Shown here: positions 55,355 through 64,000 of the stretch, in pieces
Layout: each line of letters begins with the position of its first letter
Position numbering within the stretch: position 1 is the first letter of the stretch
NCBI GenBank assembly: GCA_030704615.1
Contig: CM060733.1
Location: 7,752,001-7,816,000, forward strand
Reading direction: 5' to 3'
Length of the DNA stretch: 64,000 nucleotides
Source of the DNA: Takakia lepidozioides
Lineage: Eukaryota > Streptophyta > Takakiopsida > Takakiales > Takakiaceae
The notes under the pieces: model-generated
What the model was told of the DNA's origin: nothing
Databases searched by the model: none
The model's input: the letters and a program-made list of their open reading frames with translations, nothing else
Position numbers and translations under genes: made by a program

Positions 55355-56930
55355 TCATTCCCAGGCATCAAAGTTCCTCTTGTGGATTGGGGAGAACTCT
55401 CCTGCCATCTGCCTGGATCGGTTCGACCCATGGCTCCCAATGTCGATTGTGGAGCAGGAATTGGATCCAGAGCCTCCATTGGATGTTCTGGTTACGGACT
55501 TAGCATTCTCGGAGTTGGAGAAAGATTGCCGTTTCTGCCCAAACCTGCCACCTCTTTGGTAGCCCCCACGTCCTCTGAAATTAGCACCCCTGCCCCTGTT
55601 GGGTCTCCCTGTTTGCTGGAAAGTGTTCCCTTCAATGCGTTGCCGTTTATAGCTATTAAACGCAGGTTTTGGGAGGCTGTCGGAGAAGGATCCAGGTTTG
55701 ATCAATCTCTCAATGAATCTAGCCCCTTTGGAGTCCGGTAGCTTATCAAGCAATTTTGCCTTGGGTTATCGGCAAAAGTTTCTGCTGCTTCCAAAAAGAG
55801 CTCCCGGATCATTTGGAATGTTATCTGAGCCAGTATTGCAGATCTGGCAGCCCTCATCAGCCATACAATGAAGCTATAGTACTTGCTTTGTGCTGAGGGG
55901 TATGTTGCATCAGGAAAGAAAGCCCCAAGATGGTTAATCATGTACCAGACCAAATGATCGAACCAAGCCACACTTCCAACACATCCAGACAGAGCAGCAC
56001 CAGGTCCACAATTACATCTTAGGTATGGCCTGTGCCAGTTCCAGAGTTGGTTTTTGTGATTCCGGGAACGGACAGATCCAGTAAGGGGATCATTTTTGGT
56101 CCTAAGAGTGATATTGTCCCCTTTGTCATATAGCTTATAATAAAATGTTTTTAAGGGCCATGCAACAGCGATGGGCTCCTTTTTGAATCTCTGGAAACCA
56201 TCTATAGCATCCTGATAACAACGTAGGTGAGCATCAGTGATGTTACCCCACTTCATCCACATCTCAATGGAGATGGGTGCTAAGAGGTTGATGTTGGCTT
56301 GCGGGTGCCACATCATGTGCTTGTTGTTGGCCACGTCGAGCTCAACGGAGTGAGGGGGTGTCCAAGGGACAAATTGTTGATTCCCCGGGGTAGCGCCTGC
56401 TGCCCTGTCTTGTTCCACCTGTGACATTTCCACATGCTCACAGAAATCCTTCACCGCATCAATTTCATGTTCGGGAAGACACATATGACTTAGAAGCGGG
56501 TGATTGGTGACGGAGGGGGTAAAATCCTGCTCAGCATTGGAGGACGATTTCTGGGTAGAAGGGGCTGTTCGTCTTCAGGGTTAGCCAGACGTAGTGCAAC
56601 CTCAATCTTTTCTCCTTTAAGACCACATTCCAAGAGTTCTTTGGTATCCTCTTCAAGGATAGTAGGCATACGTTCATGATAGTCAATCAGCCTGATCATG
56701 CACTTGCCATTTTTATTTGCAGATAGGGACAACTTAACCCAGTCCTCTAGGGCCAAAGTCTCAAGCAACAGGATTGGATTGTCATCACCTGAATCAATAG
56801 CTGCTGAGTCCAATGCTTGCACTTTAGCATGGAAGTCCGTTGGCTTTGTTTGTGCCAACACAACCTGAATAGCAGGGATTGGAGGGGGCAGCGGTGGCTG
56901 ATATCCCATGGCCTGCAGCTCAGCAATCCA
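55355..56930 (-). pseudogene. Unrecognised element protein with RGG-rich tail, copy 2 (two frameshifts, start lost)
   Basis: A protein of about 520 residues homologous to copy 1 at roughly 65-70% identity by eye. It begins around PEWIAELQAMGYQ (56930) without an ATG at the position used in copy 1. Frameshifts lie near 56560 and 55745. The Trp of LEDWVKLSL is present here, which shows that the copy-1 TAG is a mutation. The tail (55700-55360) is richer in RGRG, RGG and GRF motifs than copy 1 and ends FSPIHKRNFDAWE. Most differences from copy 1 look conservative, which suggests the protein evolved under selection before both copies died. Function is unknown. Its place next to the direct repeat at 57028 would fit a Gag-like first ORF. 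Confidence 0.7.
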
Positions 56931-57027
56931 TTCCGGAGTCTATTTGGTGGAACTCTGCACATAAACTGGAAATTTAGCCTGGTAACCAAAGGATAGTGTA
57001 TGCAGAAACCACTAAGCATACTCGACA

Positions 57028-57766
57028 GTAAGAGACGGAAGATACTTTTTGTCATGTCAAGACAAAGACAGGACCCCTAGGGACGTTGTCATGAAAGAAC
57101 AAATAGACATATCAGCCACTTAACAGTGGCACCATCCATCAATCATCAAGCTTAGAAAATGCAGAATTACATCCATGCACAGTAATGTGTTCATGTCAGT
57201 ATTATTCATAATCCAGAGAGTATGCCACTGATGCTGATTGACCACCAGTCAAGATCTTGATACACTTACAGAGGTCTGGGTGGGATGGCGGGTACTTGGC
57301 CATATTTTGGCCTTGATGTGGTGCAGGTCAGATAATCATACAGATTTACTGTCTGCAAGCTGTAATCCAAGCATACTTACTAAAACCCCATGGGTGTCAT
57401 GGAGGGTTTTCTTAAAAGAAATGAACACTTGGATATCACAGATTTAAATACCTTGCCTTGCTCGTATTTGTTTAGACTGGTGTGCAGTACAGCTTGCCCC
57501 CACAGGGGATGTGGATATGTCTCGTAAGTTTTCCAGAACACCCCTATACCTTTATTTCTTGCTACAGCTGAAAATCAAAGCTCATGACACAACAAGGTAA
57601 ATATAAAGGACAGCATACACATCTTGTGACAGTATATGATATTGTCAGTACACCCTTCACATCATTCCACATTTGACCATGTCATTACACCATGTCCAGG
57701 GGGTATTTCCACTTGACCCCCCTGGTTGCCTCAAAAACCAGTTACCATCTATATTACTGCCATATT
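57028..57766. repeat. Long direct repeat, right copy, cut by a gypsy insertion
   Basis: Partner of 51356-52093 with few differences. It is interrupted at 57767 by the TG end of a gypsy LTR. If it is an LTR of element copy 2, its missing part should lie beyond the gypsy element, outside the window. Confidence 0.85.
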
Positions 57767-58785
57767 TGTCGCGGCCCTTTGCCTTGAGGGCAGGGGGTCG
57801 GGACACATGAGGGGCTGCCCCTGTGGTGGGGGCAGCGGCAGCGATAGGTATATGTCGCGCGGCTTTTACTCACCCATCCCTTCGCTATCCGAGGTGGAAA
57901 CTCCAAGATAGAAGAGTTGGAAATCTCTAAGTACTCAGCCCGCTCAGAACAATCAGTCATGACCTACAGCTAGTGTATCATGGGTGTGTTTCCTATTTGT
58001 TTTTCTTTCCGCATTCATGTTAGCTAGCTACCTTACTATTGATAATTAAGTATCCGTTTGCTTCATCAATCTATCGGATTCCATCAACTCATCCATTCAT
58101 TCCACAGCTTCACTCAGATCTCTCTACACAGTGTGAGTATGAAGTGTGTATCAGATTAATATCTATCAAGTATCAGGCTGAAGCCATGGTGTCTCTAATC
58201 TACTCTACATTACAATTCTATAGCTTGCATTCATCAAGTAACAACAGATCGTCACTTCTCCTACTCCGTGCTCTTCATCTTTCCCCTTAGAGATGTGTTC
58301 TCCTCCCTATTTCCAAGCCCTGATGCCAGAAGTCCCCCCCTTTCAGTCCTTGCTCCTAGTTTTATCTTCCTACCCGTTGTTCTAACCGCTTCCCTCACTA
58401 ACCGTCGTCCGTGAACTAACATGTTCCATTCGCAGGTGTCGTTCCCCACAGTCGTTCCCTGTCCTGCTATCCGTTCCCTATGGTCGTAATAGCTTGTGTG
58501 AAACTATGACGGACTGTGACCGGCTGTGTCGGGCTGTGACTGGCTGTGCGACTGTGTTTGGCTATGTCAGGCTGTGACTGGCTATGTGGCTGTGTCGGCT
58601 GTAACGGGCTGTGTTGGCTGTGATGGGCTGTGTTGGGCTGTGTGAAGCTGTGACGGGCTGTGTAACCCCCTTCTAGAGTGCGCTGCTGTCACCCCTAAGG
58701 CTCCTGTTGGTCTCAGTCTGTGCAAAAATTAAGGGTACCCTACAGATCCCGTATAAGTGTCTAAGTCCCAGACAGTCCTCTAACA
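57767..58785 (-). mobile_element. 3' LTR of a large Ty3/gypsy element (1,019 bp)
   Basis: On the minus strand it starts TGTTAGAGGACTG directly after a polypurine tract and ends CCGCGACA, so it has TG..CA ends. The left limit is fixed by the break in the pre-existing repeat at 57767. The 5-bp target duplication cannot be checked because the other end is outside the window. It contains a GGCTGTG-type minisatellite (58505-58665). Confidence 0.85.
58505..58665. repeat. GGCTGTG minisatellite inside the LTR
   Basis: About 15 units of 8-12 bases built on GGCTGTG(A/T), for example GGGCTGTGAC and TGGCTGTGTC. A related array lies at 62590-62900 in the same element. Confidence 0.85.
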
Positions 58786-58808
58786 TTACCCCTTCCCCTC
58801 TCAAAAAA
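58786..58808 (-). promoter_or_regulatory. Polypurine tract of the gypsy element
   Basis: On the minus strand it reads TTTTTTGAGAGGGGAAGGGG followed by TAA and then the LTR start. This is the standard second-strand primer site of LTR retrotransposons and fixes both orientation and LTR edge. Confidence 0.85.
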
Positions 58809-58824
58809 GCCGTGTCCTCACGGT

Positions 58825-59922
58825 TTACTGATTGCGATTAGCAAACCTTTGTGAGTGAGCACCTTTATGACGTTGAGAGTTTCGTGGCGGACTGTGTGTA
58901 CGAGCCCGAGGTCTGTCACTGTTTGACGGAGATGATTGAACACTACCCGGATAAGTGATTCCCTCTGGAGGCTGATATCGAGGTAACCTTTCAGGCATAG
59001 GAGACCCCAGTCGCTTCTTCTCTGCCATCTGAATTGCAGAGTTTTCTCCCATGTCAAAAGAATCCGCTGAAGAAACAGTTGTATCAGAATCCTCATCGCC
59101 TCTCAGATGTTTTAATTGTCGAACTTTTTGTGGAATCCTCTGGGGCATACAATGTTGTCCTACCATGTCTGGAAGTTTATATTTTAAAACTTGTTGTAAA
59201 CGCTGAACGGCAAAATTGGTGAAGACACTGAGCTCCTTGTCTGTCCAGGTGAGTGGGGTACCAATGACTTGTGAATTGTGCAAGTATTTCCATGCCACAT
59301 GTCCCTTATAGAAAATATCATCAATGCCGAATTTCTGTGTTGACAAATTGTTCCAGGCCGCATGAAACCATGAACGAATTTGAGAATCCTTTTGTATCAT
59401 AACTTTTGCCTCATATAGGTACATATGAGGTGGCACTGAAGGTAAGACCCAATGATCCCCACTGGAATAACTCAGAAAGCGCGATTGCATCTTTTGCTGC
59501 TCAATGTGATAACGTACTAGAAAACAAGCAGCGTAGTATAACCCGCATCTCATGACAATACTCGCTACCTCCTTGGTCTTGGTATAAATGAATCCATGTA
59601 CAACTTGGAAGGCAATTAATTCCTTCAACATTGTACCTGCCTCATGCCAGTATTGTGCAAAGTGATGATCCTCAATTGGTCGATTGTTGGGAAGAACTTT
59701 AGTCATTGTTGCCACTGGCAGCCAAATGCGCATGATTTGGTAGTAATGTGCCAATGATTGCGGAGGACTAAATTCTTTCCAAGCCAAATCCAACATGATA
59801 GGAATTTGGTTGAAGGGCATAATCATAGCCCTACTGTATTCCCTCGCAACTGGAGTTTTAGGTGGGTTAAAAGCAACATTGCCCCATACCTCAGACTGTG
59901 GTTGGTGTGGTTGTAGTAACAA
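58825..59922 (-). CDS. Gypsy extra ORF D, 365 residues, Ser/Arg-rich basic tail
   Basis: It lies between integrase and 3' LTR. The first 250 residues are Trp/Tyr/His-rich and globular-looking (for example HHFAQYWHEAGTMLKEL and SWFHAAWNNLSTQKFG). The last 100 are disordered and basic, ending RHKGAHSQRFANRNQ. No family is recognised. It overlaps the end of ORF C by about 30 bases in the +1 frame, so it may be the last part of one long protein broken by an indel. It stops 17 bases before the polypurine tract. Confidence 0.6.
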   Translation of the reverse strand: MLLQPHQPQSEVWGNVAFNPPKTPVAREYSRAMIMPFNQIPIMLDLAWKEFSPPQSLAHYYQIMRIWLPVATMTKVLPNNRPIEDHHFAQYWHEAGTMLKELIAFQVVHGFIYTKTKEVASIVMRCGLYYAACFLVRYHIEQQKMQSRFLSYSSGDHWVLPSVPPHMYLYEAKVMIQKDSQIRSWFHAAWNNLSTQKFGIDDIFYKGHVAWKYLHNSQVIGTPLTWTDKELSVFTNFAVQRLQQVLKYKLPDMVGQHCMPQRIPQKVRQLKHLRGDEDSDTTVSSADSFDMGENSAIQMAEKKRLGSPMPERLPRYQPPEGITYPGSVQSSPSNSDRPRARTHSPPRNSQRHKGAHSQRFANRNQ

Positions 59923-60358
59923 CAGGGTTAGCTATTGGCAGAGTGACTTGTTGTGGTGCTGGTGGAACTGGCTCTTGTATCATTGGCATCTCCTGCACCT
60001 CCTGTGAAGAAGACTGAAAAGCCAAAGTTCTGGCTTGTAAATAAGAAGCCATTAGCTGTTCCTCAGGTATATAGACTCTTTTGTCGATATTTGAAGTGAG
60101 GTCCTCCACTTGAGTCTGCAGTCCGTCCACATCCTCCTGTAACTTTGCTATCATACTATAGACATTGTCTATAGTAGTTGTGGCAATGTTCTGCACTTGC
60201 AGTCTGAGCTCATTCATCTCGCTTTGGGTGAGCTTTCGTGGTGCTTTGCCCTCCACTGGCCCTTGTGCTAACCAGACCTGCATAAGGTGGTTATCCACCA
60301 AGTTGCTTGTGGTTCCTCTGAGAGTGTGCTCCTCTCTTAGTTTGTACACATCCAATTG
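59891..60358 (-). CDS. Gypsy extra ORF C (downstream of an in-frame TAG), coiled coil
   Basis: About 155 residues, in the same frame as ORF B and separated from it only by a TAG at 60359-60361. It contains a heptad-rich segment (IAKLQEDVDGLQTQVEDL) and a Pro/Thr-rich end. There is no ATG near the start: the first codons are CAA TTG GAT. It is therefore either reached by readthrough of the TAG or is the rest of an ORF broken by a nonsense mutation. Confidence 0.55.
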   Translation of the reverse strand, partial: QLDVYKLREEHTLRGTTSNLVDNHLMQVWLAQGPVEGKAPRKLTQSEMNELRLQVQNIATTTIDNVYSMIAKLQEDVDGLQTQVEDLTSNIDKRVYIPEEQLMASYLQARTLAFQSSSQEVQEMPMIQEPVPPAPQQVTLPIANPVVTTTTPTTV

Positions 60359-61285
60359 CTATTGTAAAGCCTCCATGCGCTTCGCATGAGGTTCAACCAA
60401 ATTCGCATAGGCAGCAAGTAGATTATTGGCTTCCTTCCAAGCCTTGTTAGTGACCGAGATTTCATTTCTATTGGCCATGATCGTTTGTTGCAACTCCAGG
60501 ATGTGCCTCTCTTGATCAGCTTCAATTTGCCTGTATTGCTTGAAAGTATCCTCATTGCGACAGATTGTATTCTTCATATCGACAATGAGTTTCATTTGCT
60601 CAACATTCTCTGCTTCTGCCTTCATACATTTTTCTGCTTGACTGTTTATTTCTTTTGTAGATTGGTCAAGCATAGTTGTGAGTGTAGCACATTGTATGGC
60701 CATCCTGTTATGCACTGTCTGCAACTCCATATGTAGTGCATTCACTTCTTGCAACTTGCTTTCATGCTTCACCTGCATTTGGTATAGCTGTTGCTTATGT
60801 GCTTCGTGCAATTGGTCTTGCGCGAGGCCTGCCTCAATCAATTGTTCCTTGGCCAATTGCAAAGCCGCTTCTGTTTTCTCCAAGTCTTGCTGCATCTTGA
60901 GAGTGACCTCTTCATCGACCTTGTTTGCACACTCAGTGGCTAGTCGAGCCTCAAATTTCTTCTTGAGTTCCTCTCTCAAGGCTGTCAATTGGGTAGTTGG
61001 AACATGGGATTTGACATAAGTCCCCAACAAATTAAGTGTCCTGCCTATGGAACTCATAAGCATTGTCTGTTGAGGGTCATCATGGTGAGCTTGCTGCTGT
61101 TCTCCCTGATCCTCAACAGTGTGATGTCTCACGAACCACTCAGGCCATTGTCCCACCAGATTTTCTTCCTGAACCACTTCATCCATCACCGGTGCTGCAG
61201 TGTCTTGACATTCTACCTGTGGTACCTCCGACACAGGTGTATGTATTATATGCACCTCAGGATTTCCCTTGGGCAACTGTTGCAC
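60359..61285 (-). CDS. Gypsy extra ORF B, long coiled coil
   Basis: About 308 residues. Residues about 90-300 are Glu/Gln/Lys/Leu-rich with strong heptad character (VTLKMQQDLEKTEAALQLAK, and so on), so a long coiled coil is likely. The N-terminus is acidic and includes a Pro/Val segment. The frame is open upstream of the listed start, overlapping the end of ORF A by 40 bases in another frame. It ends GCT TTA CAA TAG. Confidence 0.6.
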   Translation of the reverse strand: MQQLPKGNPEVHIIHTPVSEVPQVECQDTAAPVMDEVVQEENLVGQWPEWFVRHHTVEDQGEQQQAHHDDPQQTMLMSSIGRTLNLLGTYVKSHVPTTQLTALREELKKKFEARLATECANKVDEEVTLKMQQDLEKTEAALQLAKEQLIEAGLAQDQLHEAHKQQLYQMQVKHESKLQEVNALHMELQTVHNRMAIQCATLTTMLDQSTKEINSQAEKCMKAEAENVEQMKLIVDMKNTICRNEDTFKQYRQIEADQERHILELQQTIMANRNEISVTNKAWKEANNLLAAYANLVEPHAKRMEALQ

Positions 61286-62271
61286 CTCTGGAATCTCTGT
61301 CTCCTTGACCAGACCAGAATATTCATATTCATATTCATGTCCCCCTTCTCAATTTTTGCCACTATCTGTTCTGTAGTTGGAATATCTAACCCTTCTTTTT
61401 CCAAATCAATTATTTCTGGTTGAGCTGCATGGACAACTTGTAACCTTGTGACAAGCCGATCATCTGGCTGTGATGGCTGTGATACTGAAGTAACTTCCTC
61501 TTCCCTCTCTGAAGGTCCTGCTTCTAGTAATAGCAGTTCTCTGTGCTGCTGTGCCCCTTCCTCCACAAAAACTTGGGAAACATTATCATGCGGATTCCGT
61601 GAAGCCAGTGGATCCGCCACTACAGTCTTTCCCCGCCTCTGTCTCTTATTCTCGTGTTGCCCTGCCATTCCACCCTCACTGTGTGAAGAGCCTTGCTCTT
61701 CCATTGCAGTGGTTTCTGGCTCAAACACTCCCATCTCCTTTCTTTCTCGAGCATCAAGGATGCCAGAATCAAGAATTATTTGAGCAATGATTGGGCCAGA
61801 CACTATGATAGGAGACTTTGCGGCAGTACCCTGTAATCTTTTCATCTCCTCTACCAGTGCGTTGTACATTATGTCCGCCCATTCTACCTTTTCTCCTCTC
61901 AGGGCTTTGAGTATTTCCTCTGTGAAGGATCTGCTCAAATACTGTTGGTTCTGTTTCATGGCAAACAGAACGTTCAATACCTGGCCTACCTTCTTAAGCC
62001 CTGGGTACACGGCCTTGGTACAAGCATAACCCTGAGTTTTAAAGAAACTCCCTTCTTGGAATAAGTCCCCTATTTGCAGTCTTGCCCTGTGCTCCTCCAC
62101 ATGCACCTGGCCTGCTGACAATCGAAACAATTGCTGTAGGTATAGGGGAGTAATTACTAATTCAACTCCCTTCACCGTTGTTGTTCCTGTCCTTGGCTCA
62201 AAGTTCTGTAAGAATTGTAACATATACTGTCTATGGTGCAATGTCCAATCTTTGCTTTGCAATCCTTGCAA
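61246..62271 (-). CDS. Gypsy extra ORF A, plant-retrotransposon ORF-like
   Basis: About 341 residues, first after the integrase region. The stretch EKVEWADIMYNALVEEMKRLQ followed by SPIIVSGPIIAQI resembles the W...I..L..E...L.....G..L..I pattern that I associate with accessory ORFs of plant Athila/Tat-type elements; this is a loose match. A KRQRRGK cluster near residue 212 could be a nuclear signal. Near its end ATGAAT repeats three times, and the true continuation (ETEIPEVQQLPKGNPEV) is in the next frame, so an indel probably split A from B. Confidence 0.6.
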   Translation of the reverse strand: MQGLQSKDWTLHHRQYMLQFLQNFEPRTGTTTVKGVELVITPLYLQQLFRLSAGQVHVEEHRARLQIGDLFQEGSFFKTQGYACTKAVYPGLKKVGQVLNVLFAMKQNQQYLSRSFTEEILKALRGEKVEWADIMYNALVEEMKRLQGTAAKSPIIVSGPIIAQIILDSGILDARERKEMGVFEPETTAMEEQGSSHSEGGMAGQHENKRQRRGKTVVADPLASRNPHDNVSQVFVEEGAQQHRELLLLEAGPSEREEEVTSVSQPSQPDDRLVTRLQVVHAAQPEIIDLEKEGLDIPTTEQIVAKIEKGDMNMNMNILVWSRRQRFQRCNSCPREILRCI

Positions 62272-62282
62272 TCTCAGCTCCT

Positions 62283-63140
62283 TCAGTATCTGTATCGCCT
62301 GTGGGGTAAATTTCGCTTTTCTGTACTTGCCGTTTGTTCCGTTCCCCTTTTTCCGTATTCATTAATGGGCCCGCCATTCATCCAAATTGACGCGCTAAGT
62401 AGGTACTTTGACGGCCATTCTTGTCCTCTTTCTTGATGACACCTGTTCTTGCACTTCCTTCTCAGCTGTGTGTCGCGCCCTGACTTCCACGTGTCTATTT
62501 TTAAACTGGTTTCCGTCCTTTCTTCCGTCGGCCATTTTCCTGAAGTTATTGTGCGTCCACCTGTCACTGATTCTATGGATCGTGTAACCCTAGTAGGCTG
62601 TGTTGAGCTGTGACAGGCTGTGTCATACTGTGGTATGCTGTGATAGGCTGTGATGCACTGTGGTAAGCTGTGATAGGCTGTGACACACTGTGGTAGGTTG
62701 TGATAGTCTGTGTTGCGCCGTGCTGGGCTGTGATAGGCTGTGTTTCGCCTTGATGGGCTGTGATAGGCTGTGTTTCGCTTTGATGGGCTGTGATAGGCTG
62801 TGTTTCGCCTTGATGGGCTGTGATAGGCTGTGTCACGTCGTGATGGACTGTGATAGGCTGTGTTTCGCCTTGATGGGCTGTGATAGGCTGTGTCACGTTT
62901 GTTCTGCCCGCCCTGGTCATATATGCTTGGCCTAGCGACAAGTGCTCCATACTCCGTTGGTAACACTGGCGCAGCCCGTGACTGCTCTTGCGTTTCAACA
63001 TGCAAATCATGCTGCAATGGTTTGTCATGGATACCACTGTATCCCTTTAACTTATTGGCATTGACTCTTCCCAGCATTTCTTTGTTAATGGTTTGTAACA
63101 TGGCGGTGTTGTTATCATACATCTTTTGTATGACATAAGG
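62283..63140 (-). pseudogene. C-terminal extension of the gypsy integrase frame, past a TGA
   Basis: The frame continues that of the integrase after a TGA at 63141-63143. It begins PYVIQKMYDNNTAMLQTI, which is the normal C-terminal domain of gypsy integrases (usually GPYVI.K), so the TGA replaces a Gly codon (GGA). There is no chromodomain. The downstream part runs through the 30-bp minisatellite and into non-conserved sequence, and probably is not translated in the functional parent. Confidence 0.6.
62590..62900. repeat. 30-bp minisatellite (TAYHSPSRR in one frame)
   Basis: About six near-identical 30-bp units with TGATAGGCTGTGTTTCGCCT and TGATGGGCTG, plus more diverged units to 62590. No unit contains a stop in most frames, so long frames on both strands are artefacts of the repeat. 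In the integrase frame it would encode ten-residue repeats of TAYHSPSRRN type. Confidence 0.85.
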
Positions 63141-64000
63141 TCATTTCCATGGTGATTTAAGCTTAGAAGCTTTAATTTTTCCCTTCTTCTGCAACCATAG
63201 AACCAAATCTCCCGTCTTAAAAGTTTTTAACTTGTTTTCATCAAACTGTTCCTTCCTCTTCATCTGAATTCTGGTCATATTATTAGCTACATCAGCACGT
63301 ACTTCTTCCACATGGTATAATTCATGTTTCCTGACCTTAATGAAATCTTGCAATTCCATTCTCTTTCCCCACTCCGTTCTCATGGTAGGTAACAGGAATT
63401 CCACTGGAAGTAAGGCTTCCATACCATAAACTAATTGGAATGGTGTATACTTAGTGGTGACTTTATATGAAGTCCTGAATGACCACAAAGCTGTCAACAG
63501 CTTTGTATCCCAATCCGTTCTGTTTGCATTGACTATCTTAGCCAAGATAGTACATAGTATTTTGTTGGTAGCCTCTGCCTGTCCATTACCCTGTGGGTAA
63601 TAGGTTGTACTCTTCCTATACACAATCATGAATTCTTTAGTCAATAATTCAATGGTCTCATTAATGAAGTGACTTCCCTGATCACTGATAAATTCTAAGG
63701 GACAGCCAAATCGTGTAAGTATGTTCTCATACAGGAACCTTGCTGTGGACTTGGCTGTGTTGTCCCTCAAAGCTTTAGCTTCCACCCACTTCGTAGTATA
63801 ATCAGTTGCTGTAATTATGTACCTGTTCCGTGTATTCTTGGTTGGTAGGTTAATTGGTCCAACAAAGTCTAGTCCCCATTTCTGAAATGGTTCCGTAGGC
63901 ATTGTAGGATGCAAGGCCATCCTTCCAGATCTCTGCAAAGGTCCTAGCCTCTGACATTCATCACAACTTTGACAATACTTGTGTACATCTTTGAATAAAG
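63141..64000 (-). pseudogene. Ty3/gypsy integrase, 5' part outside the window
   Basis: The frame is open to the window edge. It shows the last half of the HHCC zinc motif (CQSCDEC), then the catalytic core with D in TATDYTTKW, D in FISDQGSHF and E in GNGQAEATNK. The last two are separated by 35 residues, as in D,D-35-E integrases. YYPQGNGQAE, ALWSFRTSYK and TPFQLVYGMEALLP are typical of plant gypsy. The stop at 63141-63143 is a nonsense change inside the C-terminal domain (see the downstream frame), so this copy is probably inactive. The lineage looks like a non-chromovirus. Confidence 0.9.

Noticed and set aside
58825-59096. Second minus-strand frame overlapping ORF D
   Set aside because: Shorter, lies inside the longer ORF D frame, and has no supporting composition.
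62690-62935. Plus-strand 81-codon frame with repeated CDRLCFALMG
   Set aside because: Produced by the 30-bp minisatellite, which is open in several frames; there are no gene features around it.

Overview
The window is nuclear DNA of a land plant. The genes are split by introns with canonical GT..AG junctions. They include an organelle-type methionyl-tRNA synthetase, a phenylalanine ammonia-lyase (PAL) homologue, F-box/kelch-type proteins and a nucleolar RRM protein. The rest is a nested mass of retrotransposons, DNA transposons and foldback repeats. The PAL and F-box sequence style fits a non-seed plant (moss, lycophyte or fern), but I cannot fix the species from sequence alone.

Left part, 1-23 kb, mostly genes. 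2.3-3.4 kb (-) is a kelch/F-box-associated propeller with no visible F-box; retroelement-like relics lie where its 5' part should be. 5.7-12.1 kb (+) is a 12-exon methionyl-tRNA synthetase that I could join in frame into 697 residues. 14.2-15.1 kb (+) is a small secreted LRR protein with a GPI-anchor-like tail. 17.5-18.7 kb (+) is a single-exon F-box/kelch protein. 19.2-22.7 kb (-) is a 4-exon PAL homologue of 712 residues. Its reading frame and splice sites are intact, but it lacks the Ala-Ser-Gly triad that makes the MIO cofactor, and it has Asn where the catalytic Tyr should be. A LINE 3' end sits antisense in its first intron.

Middle part, 23-36 kb. A degenerate C/A-rich LINE (25-27.3 kb) is followed by a 7-exon RBM34/Nop12-like nucleolar RRM gene (29.4-33.4 kb, -). 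Next come a 134-bp tandem duplication, a near-perfect 43-bp inverted repeat, and a broken PIF/Harbinger transposase with a MITE-like TIR pair.

Right part, 36-64 kb, almost entirely mobile DNA. Two diverged copies of an unrecognised element family (about 36.4-42.6 kb and 51.4-57.8 kb) share a collinear layout: a protein of about 520-535 residues with an RGG-rich tail, a stem-loop downstream of it, an array of small CATCC..GGATG hairpins, and long direct repeats. Between them lie an array of self-complementary foldback modules, a CACTA (Transposase_21) relic with a SET-domain-like ORF upstream on the same strand, and a Ty3/gypsy PR-RT-RNase H fragment. At the right edge a large Ty3/gypsy element (-, 5' part outside the window) has inserted into a long repeat of the second copy. 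It carries an integrase, then a region of about 3.4 kb of extra ORFs between integrase and 3' LTR, then a clear polypurine tract and a 1,019-bp LTR.

The best candidates for new biology are the MIO-less PAL homologue, the unrecognised RGG-tailed element family, the SET-like ORF beside a CACTA transposase, and the extra downstream ORFs of the gypsy element, which contain a stop in a near tobamovirus-type readthrough context.
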